64,000 nt of DNA from Ursus arctos. Lineage: Eukaryota > Chordata > Mammalia > Carnivora > Ursidae. This document shows, piece by piece, positions 45,541-57,656 of the stretch (its first letter is position 1; each line of letters opens with the position of its first letter). The notes under the pieces are model-generated. The model made no database searches and was not told where the DNA came from. It saw only the letters and a list, made by a program, of their open reading frames with translations. The position numbers and the translations under genes were made by a program. The stretch lies in contig NW_026622786.1 of assembly GCF_023065955.2 (NCBI RefSeq), forward strand, positions 47,602,938 through 47,666,937, written 5' to 3'.

Positions 45541-45700
45541 AATGGAATTTATTCATCCAGTTCAGCTGATAATTCTGAGTGCTTACTGATGCTGGGGATT
45601 AGGGTGTGTGTGTAAATGTACGGTAAGATACGGACCCTGCCCTAAAGGAAGTCACAATCTGGAGAAGACAACATGGTCAAAAATAAAATCATACTTGCAA
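45541..45700 (-). mobile_element. L2 LINE 3' end (antisense)
   Basis: TTTATTCATCCAGTTCAGC, GAGTGCTTACTGATGCTGGGG, ATACGGACCCTGCCCTAAAGG, AAGTCACAATCTGGAGAAGAC. Confidence 0.6.
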
Positions 45701-46789
45701 CATATTTTTTTCAGGATTATGTACTAGAACATAGAATGGGATTATTGAATATTTTCAATGGACATAATCAGATTTAAAATGTCCTTTTTCAAAGAGACTT
45801 TAAATAATTGCTTTTATAAACTAGTACCATGGTTTTCACACAGTCCCTTCAAGGACAAAGACATGGATGTAGGATTGGCCTCAAGATCAATAGTCAGGTT
45901 CTAGAATGAGTAGTGATACCACTTACTGTGAAATATGTAGCACTTACTGGGTGCCTCTTGATTCCACTTGTTCTTTCCTGGGTTCGTTTTTTCACTGCAT
46001 AATTGGCTAAAGAAAAGAAACTCAGACTTTTGTTAGAACAGTTCTAGAACAGTTTTAAAACTTCTGCTACTAAAGCTCCTATGATAAAGGGGCAGATCTG
46101 ACCTACCTGAGGGAGCTCTGAAGTAGTCTGGGGCTGGGAGGGGCATCTTTTTAGTGCCCAACTGGTATAATTGATTAAGAAATGAAAGGTAATTTCTTGT
46201 GTGGAGAAGAGGAGATAACAATTGGACTTTCCTCTGAATACACTAAAGGTTAGATCAGATCAAAGAGTTAAAAACATTGAAGACCATGAGAAAGGCACAC
46301 ACTTTCTTTTAAAACATGTGTTTTCCAGTGCTAAGATGAGTATCACAGTCATTAAAGATTATCTAGAAAACGCAGAAACATAAAAGAAGAAAAGTCACCC
46401 GTATTTTCAACACCCCAAAATAACCAGTATTGACACTAAATTCACTTTGAGTATGATATATCAATAATTCCCCTTAAAAAAATCTCCTGTTTTGGTTCTA
46501 TGCAGTATTTACAATTTAACAGATATATCACATCGTACCTTGATATGCCACAGATTTTGCTTTCACTAAATTAATAACAGAAAGATATTTTGCTGGTAAA
46601 AAAAATAATGCAATATATAAAATTTCAATAAGTTCCTAAAATTTTTGAAAATAAACAGCAAATAGAAAAATGAATTTATTTTTTAAAAAATTACATTCCA
46701 GACTGGTATTAATCAATAGGAATACCAAGAAAAATTAAAGACAATCCAGGCTGAGATAATGGTATTCTGCAACGTGTTTCAGGATTTAG
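45701..46789. other. Unassigned AT-rich sequence
   Basis: No gene. Bases 46340-46440 (AGAAAAGTCACCCGTATTTTC, ACCAGTATTGACAC) resemble a common old repeat that I cannot name. Confidence 0.4.
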
Positions 46790-46955
46790 AGTTCTGAGTC
46801 ATAGCCTGAGTCCTCAGTTCACTTAATGACCAGTGAATCTCCTTGAACCTCAGTTCTACCACCTATAAAATGGGGGAATAATAAAGCTTGCCTGAAAACT
46901 TATCAGGAGAATTAAGTCATATAATGTACATGGAATTGTGTTATAAACTTGAAGT
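46790..46955 (+). mobile_element. MIR SINE
   Basis: GTTCTGAGTCATAGCCTGAG, CTCCTTGAACCTCAGTTC, TACCACCTATAAAATGGGGG, AATAATAAAGCTTGCC. Confidence 0.8.
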
Positions 46956-48425
46956 TGCTACTCAAATGATACTAGCAACTAATTTTGAACTTTAAGTTAT
47001 CTCTTGAATTTATTTCCTAAAAATGAATTACAGTTCTCTTTATCTGTCATCAAATAATGGCTCACAGAACCTAACTTAAAATTAATACTACTGACAAGGC
47101 TTGTCTTCCAAGTTAAAAAATTCACAGGTGATTTTGATGCTCGGATTTGAATACAGTAGGATGATCCCATTAATCCAAATAACAGTCTTGAATGCAGTTT
47201 TATTTTTCCCATAAAAGTGATTGTTCAAAATTGTAAAACTTTAGATGTAGAAGCCACTGAATATAGGTTTAGTCAATGTGAAGAGTGTCAGATAAACTGA
47301 TGGTAGTAATTTCTAACAATAACATCTCCATATGGATGATGGAATTTTTGCATTAATTCTCAAACCTCTCCCAGCATTAATATTGCAATAGTGAATATGA
47401 ATTCTGCTGTGATCCAATGAGTTTGCAGAATTGAGGCAAGCCACTGAACGTATGAAGTATCTAACATCTACATGTCATGGATAATGTGGATTATGGCATG
47501 ACACTTCTGTGTGAATAGTACACGGACGAGGTGTGAGAACATTAAGCTTTCAGACTATCACTGTGACAGCCTACATTAGTCTTTGACAACTCATATAAAT
47601 TTGACAAAGACATAGCATCAAACCGTATTATAAGCCTCTTGGAAGGGGAAAAAAATGAAAAGTAATGAGATTTTTATCCTATGCCCTTGTATTGTGCAGT
47701 TGTCACTGTAATCAAAGATTCCAGAAAGCTTTTCGTGATGTAACTTACAATGCTTACTACCATACAGTTGGAGCCAATTGTATAAATTACATCTAAGTTG
47801 GGGATCACCTTAACCTTCTTTGTGTTTTTGTCAGACTGTGTTTGTTGTAACCCTGCCCTCCATCTACTGGGAGACCTTGCCCTACCACCTGCTTTCTGCT
47901 TCTGGAATGTTACATCACCTTCTCTAATCTCTCTCAGCCTGTTCTTACCAAGGACTCCTCTTATCTAACAGGGCACAAGGAATAATGGCTTTTTTTTTTT
48001 TTTTTATCTCTCTCAGCAGGTACTGCAAGCCCTCTCTTTCTTCTAAGCTCTGTTAAGCCTCCCTTCTATCCTTCTCTTTCAACACTGACCAAAGACACCA
48101 ACTCCTAAAATTTCTAAATAACCTTTCAATGACCCGTAAACAGGGCTTTTCTTGGCCAGGCCAACAAAAGGAAAAGTTTTTACTGTCCTTCTCTTGAGTC
48201 ACTCTGTTCTTTCCCATAGGGTTATCGTTCAGCACTGTAAAAGTATCAAAAATGCAAGTTTATTGATGTTTCCTCCTTCAGTCCCCATAGTAAATAGATG
48301 CCCTTATTCTTTTTTAAAAAAATTATAACTTCTTATAAGAGACATAATTTCTGTGATCAAATTTTGTTGATATTTTTTAAAGTATTTTGGAAAGGAAAAA
48401 AATACTTACAGAAAAGTACAGTTCA
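46956..48425. other. Unassigned AT-rich sequence
   Basis: No gene or repeat recognised. A 16-base T run is near 47990-48005. Confidence 0.5.
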
Positions 48426-48429
48426 TAAA

Positions 48430-48920
48430 TTTACTCAATAAACTTATCCCAGACACTTCTTGGGTCTATTCTAGGCATTGGGAACTCAAAAATGAGTAAG
48501 ATGTTGGTCTCTGCGTGAAGCTTCACAGTCTCTTAGGGAAAAGAAAAATTACAAACAGGGAGATAAGCATGTTATGTTCAAACATTTGGGAAGCACAGAT
48601 GGTGGAATTAACTGTGGTTAGGAAGGTCAGGAAGGCTTTTCAAAGGTAAAGTATGAACAGAGATTTAAAGGAGGAGTCAGCGTTTAGCGGGCAGGAGAAC
48701 AGAAGGGCTGTATGTTCAAGGAACTGCAAGTAAACCCAGGTGATTGGGGGAGAAGCAGCAACCATCTTGTTGATGGCCTCATATGCTGCCCCAAGGGCTT
48801 GAAATTTATCAGAAGGCATTGGATTATTTCGACCCAGGAAATGATTTATGTCAGTGTAGAGATATCTCTGGTAGCAAGAAAGAGGGTAGATTACATGGAA
48901 GTGGAGCAGACACTGCAAGA
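48430..48920 (-). mobile_element. L2 LINE 3' region (antisense)
   Basis: TTACTCAATAAACTTATCCC, GTCTATTCTAGGCATTGGG, AACTCAAAAATGAGTAAG, AAACAGGGAGATAAGCATG, AGGTCAGGAAGGCTTTTC and GAACAGAGATTTAAAGGAGG, then GTATGTTCAAGGAACTGC and GATGGCCTCATATGCTGCC. Confidence 0.65.
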
Positions 48921-49444
48921 GTATTAGTTAGGAGAATAATGAAAATATAACAAGCTCCAAGGAGTCACACCTGATAAATGAAGAAGATGTGGCATAGAAA
49001 TACTGTGTATGAGGCGCGCATACTTGTAAAGCCAGGAATATGTTGTTATTTCTACTTTCAATGATCTTTAAGACTTTTGTGTGTTTATTCATATTTACAA
49101 TTTTAAAAGGTTGTATTTTAAATATATGAATTTAAATAATCACACACTGAAACACTAGGACCAAATTAATTTGATGATTAAAAAGGTAGAGCACATGTTA
49201 TCTAGCCTGATTTTGCAAATTATGCCTTTGGGGCAAAATTCCTAAATGGAATTTTGGAATATGGGCTACGCTCGAGGATGCTGATTAAATAAATCTTCCT
49301 GTTTGGGGCTTCATAAGACACAGATACGCAATGTACTTTACTACGATGGGTGAGTAAAAGAAAAATAATAATGAAGATAATATTAAAAAGTGACCATGTC
49401 TTTATTAAATAATATGACATAAGACATCACAAAAAAGGTAAACT
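48921..49444. other. Unassigned AT-rich sequence
   Basis: Nothing recognised. Confidence 0.5.
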
Positions 49445-50320
49445 ACAGTTTTGGAGAAGATATTTGTAATACGTATATCCGACTTGTATTTTGAATACAT
49501 TAAAAAATCCTATAAAAAATAAGATTAGGCAGAACATACAATAGGGTGATAAGTTAAAAAAATGTGTACATACAAATTGTCAATAAATGTCTGAAAAGAC
49601 ATTCAATGTCATTAGTCATCAAACAAATGAAAATGAAAACCATAATTTGAAAACTCTCTAGACCCATCAGAATGGCTAAAATGAAAAAGACAAAATGGTT
49701 GGCTAGGATCACCCATACACTTGGGTGAGAGGGTAAACTGACATAACCATTGGAAAAATTGTTAGACATTATCAGCTTAAACTGAATATATACCTACCTT
49801 ATGACCTAGCAAATTCTACTTCTAGGTATACCCGCAGAAATGAGGGCAGCTGTTCACCAAAAGTTATAAAAAAGACTGTGCAGTGTAGTTATTCCTAATA
49901 GCCCACACCTGGAAGCAACCTACGTGTCCATCAGCAGAATGGATGAGCAAGCTGTGGTATATCTACACAATAGAATCTTATACAGCAAGGAGAATGGATG
50001 AACTATAGTTACGTACAACACAGTGAAGGAATTTCATAAACATAACATTGAATGAAAATAAGCCAAACATAAAAAAGTATATGTTGTTTGATTCTATTTA
50101 TTTAAAGTGAAAATATTGCCACAATGAGAAGTCAACAGAGTGACTACTTTTAAGAACTGAGATAGTAACTAAAAGGAGCCACAGTGGCGTGAGGGGTGCT
50201 TCTTGATCGGAATGTCAGTTTCCTGGATGTATTTCTTCTGTGAAAATTCATCAAGCTGTACAGTTACAATTTATGCACAGTTCTGTTCTATTTCAATTAA
50301 AAGTTTACACTAAAGAGAGA
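49445..50320 (+). mobile_element. L1 LINE, ORF2 C-terminus and 3' UTR, decayed
   Basis: GAGAAGATATTTGTAATACG, TATCCGACTTGTATTTTGAA, ATCAGAATGGCTAAAATG, TAGCAAATTCTACTTCTAGG, ACACCTGGAAGCAACCTACG, TGTCCATCAGCAGAATGG, ATGAGCAAGCTGTGGTATAT, then a 3' UTR with TTCATCAAGCTGTACAG and an A-rich end. Classic old L1M-type 3' end. Frames are broken and the element is heavily 5'-truncated. Confidence 0.9.
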
Positions 50321-51965
50321 GAATAAAGGAATGTGAGTAACCAGATTCTATTATGAACATACAACAGCCTAATATTGTCATCTTTAATTAAAATTTAAAC
50401 ATGCCACCTAAATTTGTAGTCACTTAAATTGGTCATAGGGACATAATCCATGTAAAACATGTCAGTTTTGAATTATTTCCCCTTCTCAATAGTATTGTGT
50501 GCGATTCTTAAAAGTCAATCTTGTCAAAAATAATTCATCTTACCTTCTCAAAATAATGAGCACATTGTAAAGGTTTGCCTCCTGATTTTATGAAACAATT
50601 TACCATTTGATGACATTTAAGAAAATACAGCTTTTTTCCCCCTTTCTGAAACAACATGAAACTGCCCCAGCTTTGTTTTCTGAGACAGTTGTCTCAGAAT
50701 AAACTAAACAGAAATCTATTTGGCACACAACTGATTTGAAATGCCTCCTATTTCCACTTCCTCACGGTTTTCCGTGAAATGATTTCCAATGAGTTCATCT
50801 CAAACGAGGCAACTTGGCTTCTAGCAAAGGGAAAAATATCTTCTAATGTGGTCACAGATGCTCTAAAGACCATATAAAGTCCTCTGTACTTGTAACTTTA
50901 CAGCAATACGATTCAAGTTTTATATTCTTTGTCTTGACTATTTTGAAAACATTATTAGTGCTTATTTTAGTCCTCTTTTGACAAGTCCTTACTAAAGGAT
51001 AATCTAATAAGTAATGTAAAAATATAATGGCGAACTTAAAGATACGATATGATCACTTTCCCTTTTCTTCTTTCCTTCCCTTCTCAAATCTTATAGCAGA
51101 AAGCTAGGAAATTCAGTGACAGAAGTTTCACACCACAGCATCACACTGGATAGAGCGTTTACTAAATGCCCTTGGGGATGCCCAGTAGATCACACAACCG
51201 TGACTGCAACATTGGACCTGACCGTCAGACCTCTCTCATGCAGGTGCCCATCAGGAAGCCAACTGCTTGCTGAAACATCAGAATAAGCATATTGGGGCTT
51301 TCTATTTTTAGTTAAAGCCATATACATTTCCCGGGGTTTTATTCTTCCACTATCATAAATCGAATTCCTCTCAGGTGTCTGCAGTTTAGAGCGAAGTTTC
51401 TTACTTTGAGAACTTTGCTGGAGTCAGAACATTCAGGAGTCAGCGTGTCAGATCACTTACGCTATGTCCAGTCATCATTTCTAATTCAGTTTTTATAGCC
51501 CATCAACCTCCCCCTCTAAAGCTATAAATCCTCAACTAACTTCGAGTGCAACAATATTTAGAGATTTTTATCTCTAGGGCTCCATAGAGAATTACAAATT
51601 TCTCTAATTATATTGTCCCATTAACTATAATCTTTGCTTAAAGACAGTTTTGATAGCCTAAGCTAGTTTGAAAAGTACATTGAGGCTGTCTTAACCTTGA
51701 GCTTGTATTTTCTCCTTGATTTATTGCAGTTTCTGAGAAGACAAATTTTAAGCTTTTCCTCATGTCATTAACCCCAACGAGAGTTTAAATGGGCAGGCTG
51801 GTAGCATCAAGCTTTGAATAACCCCAAAAGAGGATTATTGGTATAACTTCTATCATTTCCAATTTAATTCAGAGGCCAGAAGGATTTGTGGGAGTCATTT
51901 TGACTGTACGTGATATTTATGCATCATGTATATGCATTATTTATGTTTTATTATATGGTTCTGAT
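50321..51965. other. Repeat-poor block with small palindromes, candidate conserved non-coding DNA
   Basis: About 1.6 kb with no repeat or gene that I recognise. Includes the near-perfect palindrome CTGAGACA-GT-TGTCTCAG (50680-50697) and TCACGG-TTTT-CCGTGA (50762-50777). The mean composition is AT-rich with scattered TAAT cores. Possible regulatory DNA, by inference only. Confidence 0.4.
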
Positions 51966-51969
51966 CCAA

Positions 51970-52095
51970 AAACATAAACTCCATGAGGGCAGAGATTATG
52001 CCCATTGATATGCCCGGGCTGCAGTATCTCTGATCCCTAGAATAGGGCCCACACATAATAATTGCTCAAAACATATTAATTGAGTTCATGAATAT
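51970..52095 (+). mobile_element. L2 LINE 3' end
   Basis: ATAAACTCCATGAGGGCAGAG, GCAGTATCTCTGATCCCTAG, ATAATTGCTCAAAACATATT, GAGTTCATGAATATA. Confidence 0.8.
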
Positions 52096-52202
52096 AGGTT
52101 AAGATGTTTGTTGCCTTTTAGGAGAAACTGTGTCTTTCATTGTCCTTCATACAGCATTTGAATACATACTGCTTTTTGATGGAATTACATTACTTTCTAA
52201 GC

Positions 52203-52590
52203 CAGGGATTGTCAAACTTTTTTTGAAGAGCCAAATCAGACATAGTTTTGGCTCTGTGGGCCTTATGGTCTTGCTTACAAGTACTCAACTGTGCTATAAG
52301 AAGTTAACTCTGCGTAGTAGCACACAGCGCAGAAACGTATCGACAGGGAGCCACCTCCTGTTTCATAAGGCCCTTGAGCTAAAAATCATTTTTAATTTTT
52401 AAATGATTTTTAATATTAAAAGTACCATGACATGTGAAAATTATATAAACTTAAAATTTCAGTGTTTAGAAATAAAGTTTTATTGGAACATAGTCATGCC
52501 CATTGATTTACATTCTGTCTATAAATGCACTGGTGTTCTAAGCAGCATTGAGTAGTTAAAACTATTAAATTAAGCGGCAGAACAGTTTAA
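52203..52590 (+). mobile_element. hAT-like non-autonomous DNA transposon, copy 2
   Basis: Begins CAGGGATTGTCAAACTTTTT near the recalled terminal repeat CAGGGGTCGGCAAACT. Then TTTGGCTCTGTGGGCC, CATGACATGTGAAAATTATA, AATAAAGTTTTATTGGAAC, ATAGTCATGCCCATTGATTT, TTGAGTAGTTAAAAC. Homologous in opposite orientation to 33840-34200. Confidence 0.65.
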
Positions 52591-53201
52591 AAAAGAGAGG
52601 CTGGAAATGATAAGGAATTTGTCCTTACATTCTCTGATTTTAACAATCTCCGTATCTTCAAGACATTAAAACCTTAATATGGGGGATCCAGGTTTCCTAT
52701 CATTTAAACATAGTAATGATACGAGAGAAAGATAAGATGTTATTCCACACGTGTTGGTGACAATCCATAAATATAGAATACAATTCTCAGTTACTAATAA
52801 TTATTGATTAAAGAATCAAATGCATAAATGATGTCCACAGGTGATGTTAAAGAGTCACAAAAATCAATATGACCAGGCTTCTCATCTCTCTATCAGCTTT
52901 ACAACAACAATTCTTAGCCTAAAAAAAAGAAATCAACTTCTCATTTTTATTCTCCAACACAGTTGAAGGTGCTAATGAAAAATCTAGAAAATCTGTACAT
53001 CAATTAATCAAGAGTTGACTATAGATTACCATCTTCTATAAATTGTAAACATCAAATGAATATTACTTAAATCCATTAGAAAAAAAGTAAGCTAATGTAT
53101 GTTTCTCACAAATTATAAAAAGCTGTTAGCATTAGATGACATTTACCCAACTGATAAAAACACAAGGATGTGAGCCTTTTCCAGTTGGAATAGGAGTTTA
53201 A
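52591..53201. other. Unassigned AT-rich sequence
   Basis: Nothing recognised. Confidence 0.5.
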
Positions 53202-53215
53202 GGACAGGCACTGTA

Positions 53216-53395
53216 GGGACACCTGGGTGGCTCAGTCGGTTAAGCATCTGACTTTGGCTCAGGTCATAATTCCAGGGTCCTGAGATTGAGTCCCACATCA
53301 GGCTCCTGCTACTCCCTCTGCCTGCTGCTCCCCCTGCTTGTGCTCTCTCTCTCTCTCTGACAAATGAATAAATAAAATCCTTTTAAAAACTATCA
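53216..53395 (+). mobile_element. SINEC, full length
   Basis: GGGACACCTGGGTGGCTCAG head, TCAGGTCATAATTCCAGGG body, CT-rich middle and AATAAATAAAATCC tail. Target duplication GGACAGGCACTGTA (53202-53215) and GAACAGGCACTATA (53396-53409), two changes. Confidence 0.95.
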
Positions 53396-53446
53396 GAACA
53401 GGCACTATATAATTTGAAAGAATTCATGAATGATGATCACAAAGCC

Positions 53447-53860
53447 ACTTATTCATTCATGCATGCATTTGATCAACAAATATGCATTGATGGCTATTCT
53501 GCACTAAGTGTTGTGGGGACACAAAGACATATGAGAAACTGTCTCTGCCCCCCAGCAACACTTTAATTGGGGAAAATAGCATATGACTAATAAAAGTGGA
53601 CCCAATGAAAGGTTTTAATATAAATTTTAAATAAAAGGCATTCTATGGAAAAGTCTTTTTAAGTGCCAAATAAGTAATACAGGAAATAAAGGCTAGAACC
53701 CTTGTGGGAAGAAATGGATCATTGAGTTCTAGAGTGTTCGGTGAAGGCTTTTTGTGGTGAAGGCTTTTTGTAGAGGAGAAACTTAAAAAGGAGTTTTAAG
53801 AGTGAATAAACACCCAGTAAATATTTGATGCACAAATAAATAAGTCTAAGATTTACATAG
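53447..53860 (-). mobile_element. L2 LINE 3' region (antisense)
   Basis: CTTATTCATTCATGCATGC, GATCAACAAATATGCATTG, GCACTAAGTGTTGTGGGG, ACTGTCTCTGCCCCCCAGC, then a diverged interior. A 16-base unit GGTGAAGGCTTTTTGT is duplicated in tandem at 53740-53771. Confidence 0.6.
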
Positions 53861-55697
53861 CTGAAGAGAAAGAAAGACACAAGAAGGTAAAATTGCCAAC
53901 TTTCTGGACCCTGCTCCCAGATTCACCAGGACGTTCGGTAAGAACTCAGTGGTGGGAGTCATCAATTCTGCCCCATCATCTTCCCCTATCTCCCACTGCT
54001 GGCGGGATGTTAGAGTGTACGGGTCATGGGTTAACCTGGACATGGTAGGGTCCTGAAAGGAGAGAAAAAGGAACATAGAATTTTCTCTGAAAACTTAAAC
54101 TCTCACATTTGGAAGATGATTGTCCACAGTAACATTGCACTTTTCCTCAGAGAAGGTCAAAGTCAGCCATAACCTTCTACCAGAAGAAGGCCCAGTAGAG
54201 GGATTCCTAGTGTTGTGTCAGAACTGTCCCACCTTCCAGTCTTAAGCTTTTCCAACCGTGACTAATTCCCAATACCTGGCTTATTGCCATTGCAATTTTA
54301 AAAGGTTGCTAGGATTGTGCCACGTAAAGCTAAAATATCTATTTAATAATGGTGGATTCTTTCTGTTTTTCATTGAAGATAAAGACACATATCCAGTTTT
54401 CTAAAAAGTAATTTATTAAAAGTATTTTCAAAAGCTTTATATTTGAATGTTCATGTAACATGTGGAGCTACTCTTTGCTAATGCATTTATATGGAGGTAA
54501 TTTTTTTGAGATAAATCATGGAAATGTGTTTCCTAACATGGTAAATGAACATATATATTTTTATGATTCAGGATCTTTTATAGACTGTCATCATTAGCAT
54601 TTTTTTTTAAATATTGACTTACAAATTGCATGTACTCATTTCAGTTACCACTTGACATGCTTACCAAATGCCCATCTTGTGTTTACATGGAAGTATTCAA
54701 TGATAGATAATATAGATTCCCATCTTCAAGGAGCTAAAAATATAGTAAAGGCAATAACACGTATTCAGACAGCTATACTGCAGAGCAGAATGGAATTCTT
54801 TAAAAATACATAATCACTAAAAATAAAATCCGGTTTTATTACTGTTGTCTGCAGGACTCTGAATGCTCTGACTTCTGCTCATTTCTTCAGCACTCTTGCT
54901 CATCATGGTTCACCAAGTTCTTTTGATGTGTAGGTTCAGAACTGGCACAGTGTCATTTCTATCTCATATCATTGGGTAAAGTGAGTGTTATGGCTGAACT
55001 GAAGTCATGAGGCAGGGAAGTACGTACTATCCACAGCAGGAGGGCTCAGAAAAGTACATGGCAAAGAGTGTGGATCACAGGGAGAGCTAAAGGATTGGGG
55101 CTAATAGCACAATCTACCACACTAGGTTATGTGCAAATTTATGATTTTGTGTCTTTCTGCCTCTTGACTCTTTTCTACACCCAGCCACACTGATTCCAAA
55201 CTAGTTAATATCCTCACTTTACTTCTGAGTGATTATTGGTCACACAGGACATCAGTCATGTGGTTGGCCACATTTCCAGACGTGGTCATGCATTTTGCCT
55301 GGGAGAAGAATATTCTGGCCTCATTTGTATGATAATAATTTTGGACATATGTCTCTTATGTTCAGCTGTAGGTATCTTGAAACATGTCTTCCAAGAAATA
55401 CATTCATTGCTAATGAGCCAGAGAGCCTCACCTAAATTTCTGCATGCAGTGAGCATCCTATAAATGCTACTTTTAACTGACTGCTTTATCCCATTTCAAA
55501 ATATGTGTGACCAATATGTTTCCATGATTCTGATTATATAGAAGCATTAATATTCAAAACCTTACTAAGCTGCTCACCTGCATCAGCCAAGCTGATTGAG
55601 GTTGTGGGATCAATCAAAAACAGACACAACAAGACTTTATTCTTTCAATTCTATAAATAAGACATTTCTAATTCCAATGACAGAAATAAAGACTTAA
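53861..55697. other. Mostly unassigned sequence
   Basis: No gene. Bases 54690-54790 (GATAATATAGATTCCCATCTTC, AAGGAGCTAAAAATATAG) look like a short antisense L2. The frames 53846-54076 (-) and 55229-55463 (+) have no motif. Confidence 0.45.
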
Positions 55698-55865
55698 GGT
55701 AGGGCCTCTCAAACTTTAATGTGCATTTGAATCACCCGGGGATCTTGTTAAAATGCACGTTCTGATTCAGTATTCTGGGGGAAGGTCTGATATTCTACAT
55801 TTCTAATAAGCTCCAGCTGATGTTGATGCTATTGGTACCCAAACCACACTGAAATGGCAAGGGTC
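55698..55865 (+). mobile_element. MER5A-type hAT-Charlie MITE
   Basis: GGCCTCTCAAACTTTAATGTG, CATTTGAATCACCCGGGG, ATCTTGTTAAAATGCACG, TTCTGATTCAGTATTCTGGGG, CATTTCTAATAAGCTCC, AGCTGATGTTGATGC, CCAAACCACACTGAAATGG. Follows MER5A from end to end, including both terminal repeats. Confidence 0.9.
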
Positions 55866-56339
55866 TGAAGGATTCAGTAGTGTCCTTTTCTGAATAAAAT
55901 CCTTATCCATGAGTCATAGCAACTGCATTTTAAAAAAGCAATAAGAAGTGACCTCAACATATAAATTATTTTAAGGTTTGTTTTTTGGTTTGGGGTTTTT
56001 TGTTTTTTTTTTTTTTTTTGTATGCCAGAGGCCAGCTATACTACTGCATGTGTGCTGAAAATGAATAGAAATTATATTTTAGAAACAGATCTGTAATCAA
56101 AATAAAATTATATCCATCATATAGCAACTATTTAATGCTCTTTCCCAGGCCCTGGTTGTTGGCAATGAATTCAGAATTACACCTGGACAAGTAAATTGGA
56201 CTAATGCCCATGAGAATTTACTGATAATTATTTCTCACTTCATAGTAAATCATCAGTTGTTGTGTTAATCAACTAACGGAATGCATTGCTTTACTTGTAG
56301 AATCAGGTGCAATATGTTTTAGATGCAGATACTTATTTA
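55866..56339. other. Unassigned sequence
   Basis: Nothing recognised beyond a long T/G-rich tract at 55975-56020 with a T run of about 17. Confidence 0.5.
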
Positions 56340-56560
56340 CTCAAAAATATGAACTACCTGCCAGCACCTGACATGGTGATAGGCACTGTATGTGAAACAG
56401 CAGTAGATGACACATGACACCTATTCTCAACAGGCTTACAAACCAGGGAACAGATATGGATAATCAGGTAATGACAGAACATTGCAGGAAGCATGGATTT
56501 CCTTAAGAAATGAACAGAAGTGCTAAGGATGTCTATAAAGGGAAAAGTAAGAATCTTTCA
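56340..56560 (-). mobile_element. L2 LINE 3' end (antisense)
   Basis: AACTACCTGCCAGCACCTG, ACATGGTGATAGGCACTG, GAAACAGCAGTAGATGAC, CTCAACAGGCTTACAAACC, GATAATCAGGTAATGAC. Confidence 0.6.
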
Positions 56561-56810
56561 GCCAGACTCCTGTTTAGAACCGCTAATGGAGGATGGTAAG
56601 GTAAACATACAGCATCAGTCTTGGGTGAAAGTATTTGATATATTTTTAAATTTACCAAAGAAAAGGTAATAAATATGGTGACATTCCATTTGAACCCTAA
56701 GAACCCAACCAATAAATTATAGTCACACTTTACATTTTCACTCCCACCTAAACATTTAATTTTCCCACTTACCTTTCTCAGTTTTCGCTTCTGTAAAATG
56801 AGTTGGTCTT
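56561..56810. other. Unassigned sequence with a MIR tail
   Basis: The end (ACTTACCTTTCTCAGTTTTCG, CTTCTGTAAAATGAG; 56768-56802) fits the MIR phrase, then is cut by the SINE. Low confidence. Confidence 0.4.
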
Positions 56811-57032
56811 CCTTTTTTTTTAAGATTTATTTATCTATTTTACAGAGAGAGAGAGAGGGAGAGAAAGAGCATGAGCAGAGGGAGGGACAGAGAGGGAGAG
56901 AGAGAGAATCTCAAGCAGACTCCCCACTGAGCACAGAGCCCCATGCAGGGCTCGAGCTCACAACCCTGAGACCATGACCTGAGACAAAACCAAGAGTCAG
57001 ACACTTAACTGCCTGAACCACCCAGACACCCC
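56811..57032 (-). mobile_element. SINEC, old copy
   Basis: Reverse copy with a long GA-rich stretch (56845-56910), CTGAGCACAGAGCCCCATGC and head CCACCCAGACACCCC. Target duplication ATGAGTTGGTCTT (56798-56810) and ATGAGTTATCTT (57033-57044). Confidence 0.93.
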
Positions 57033-57251
57033 ATGAGTTATCTTCTAATACAACATGGACGTAAGCAGAATTGATTATAGCCCTGAATAGTATTTTAAAG
57101 AAACGATTATGGAGAAGAATAAAAACAGTGATAGAAAATGGAATCAGGAGTAAAGATCAGAGAAAATGGGAGTTAGGGATTTGTTCACTTAGAAAAGTCC
57201 ATAGGGGAACTTTGATTTTATTGTGAATTTTAGACTAAGGATAGTGAACAG

Positions 57252-57656
57252 CTACCTGCCGGTCAGAGCAGGACAAAAAGAAATATACTGTAGCCAGACA
57301 TGTACGTGAGCACCTGGCCACATGTGTTCCTGGCCCTTACAGCCTGCTATTCCTGTGAGCATACCGAGAACAGGCCAGGTTTCCACAGCTCCACCACTCG
57401 CCAGGGACACTTGCCAATCTCCCAGATCAGCATTTTCAGGTTCTGGCCACAATAGCATCTCTCTCAAGAGCGCCTGGCCCCATTTCATTTGTGATAGTCT
57501 GTCTGAGATGTCTACACTCCTTTGACAACAAAAATTATGAGCTTGGATTGTGACCAGTTCATCACAGAACCCTAATTCAGGGCCATCTTTTGTCTGGTGC
57601 CCCAAGCCACTACAAAATACCATTGTGCCTAGGAACTTTTTCAACCTAAAAGACAA
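57252..57656 (-). other. Unassigned 134-codon ORF in a GC-richer patch
   Basis: Longest open frame not explained by a repeat that I recognise. The predicted product has Trp-rich, mixed-charge sequence (blocks RLSQMKWGQALLREMLLWPE and GDWQVSLASGGAVETWPVLG), with no signal peptide and no domain that I know. No splice or promoter context supports it. It may be a remnant of an old transposon or retroelement, or chance. Confidence 0.25.

Noticed and set aside
49445..50320. Functional L1
   Set aside because: Only the decayed 3' end is present, with broken frames and no endonuclease or reverse transcriptase core.
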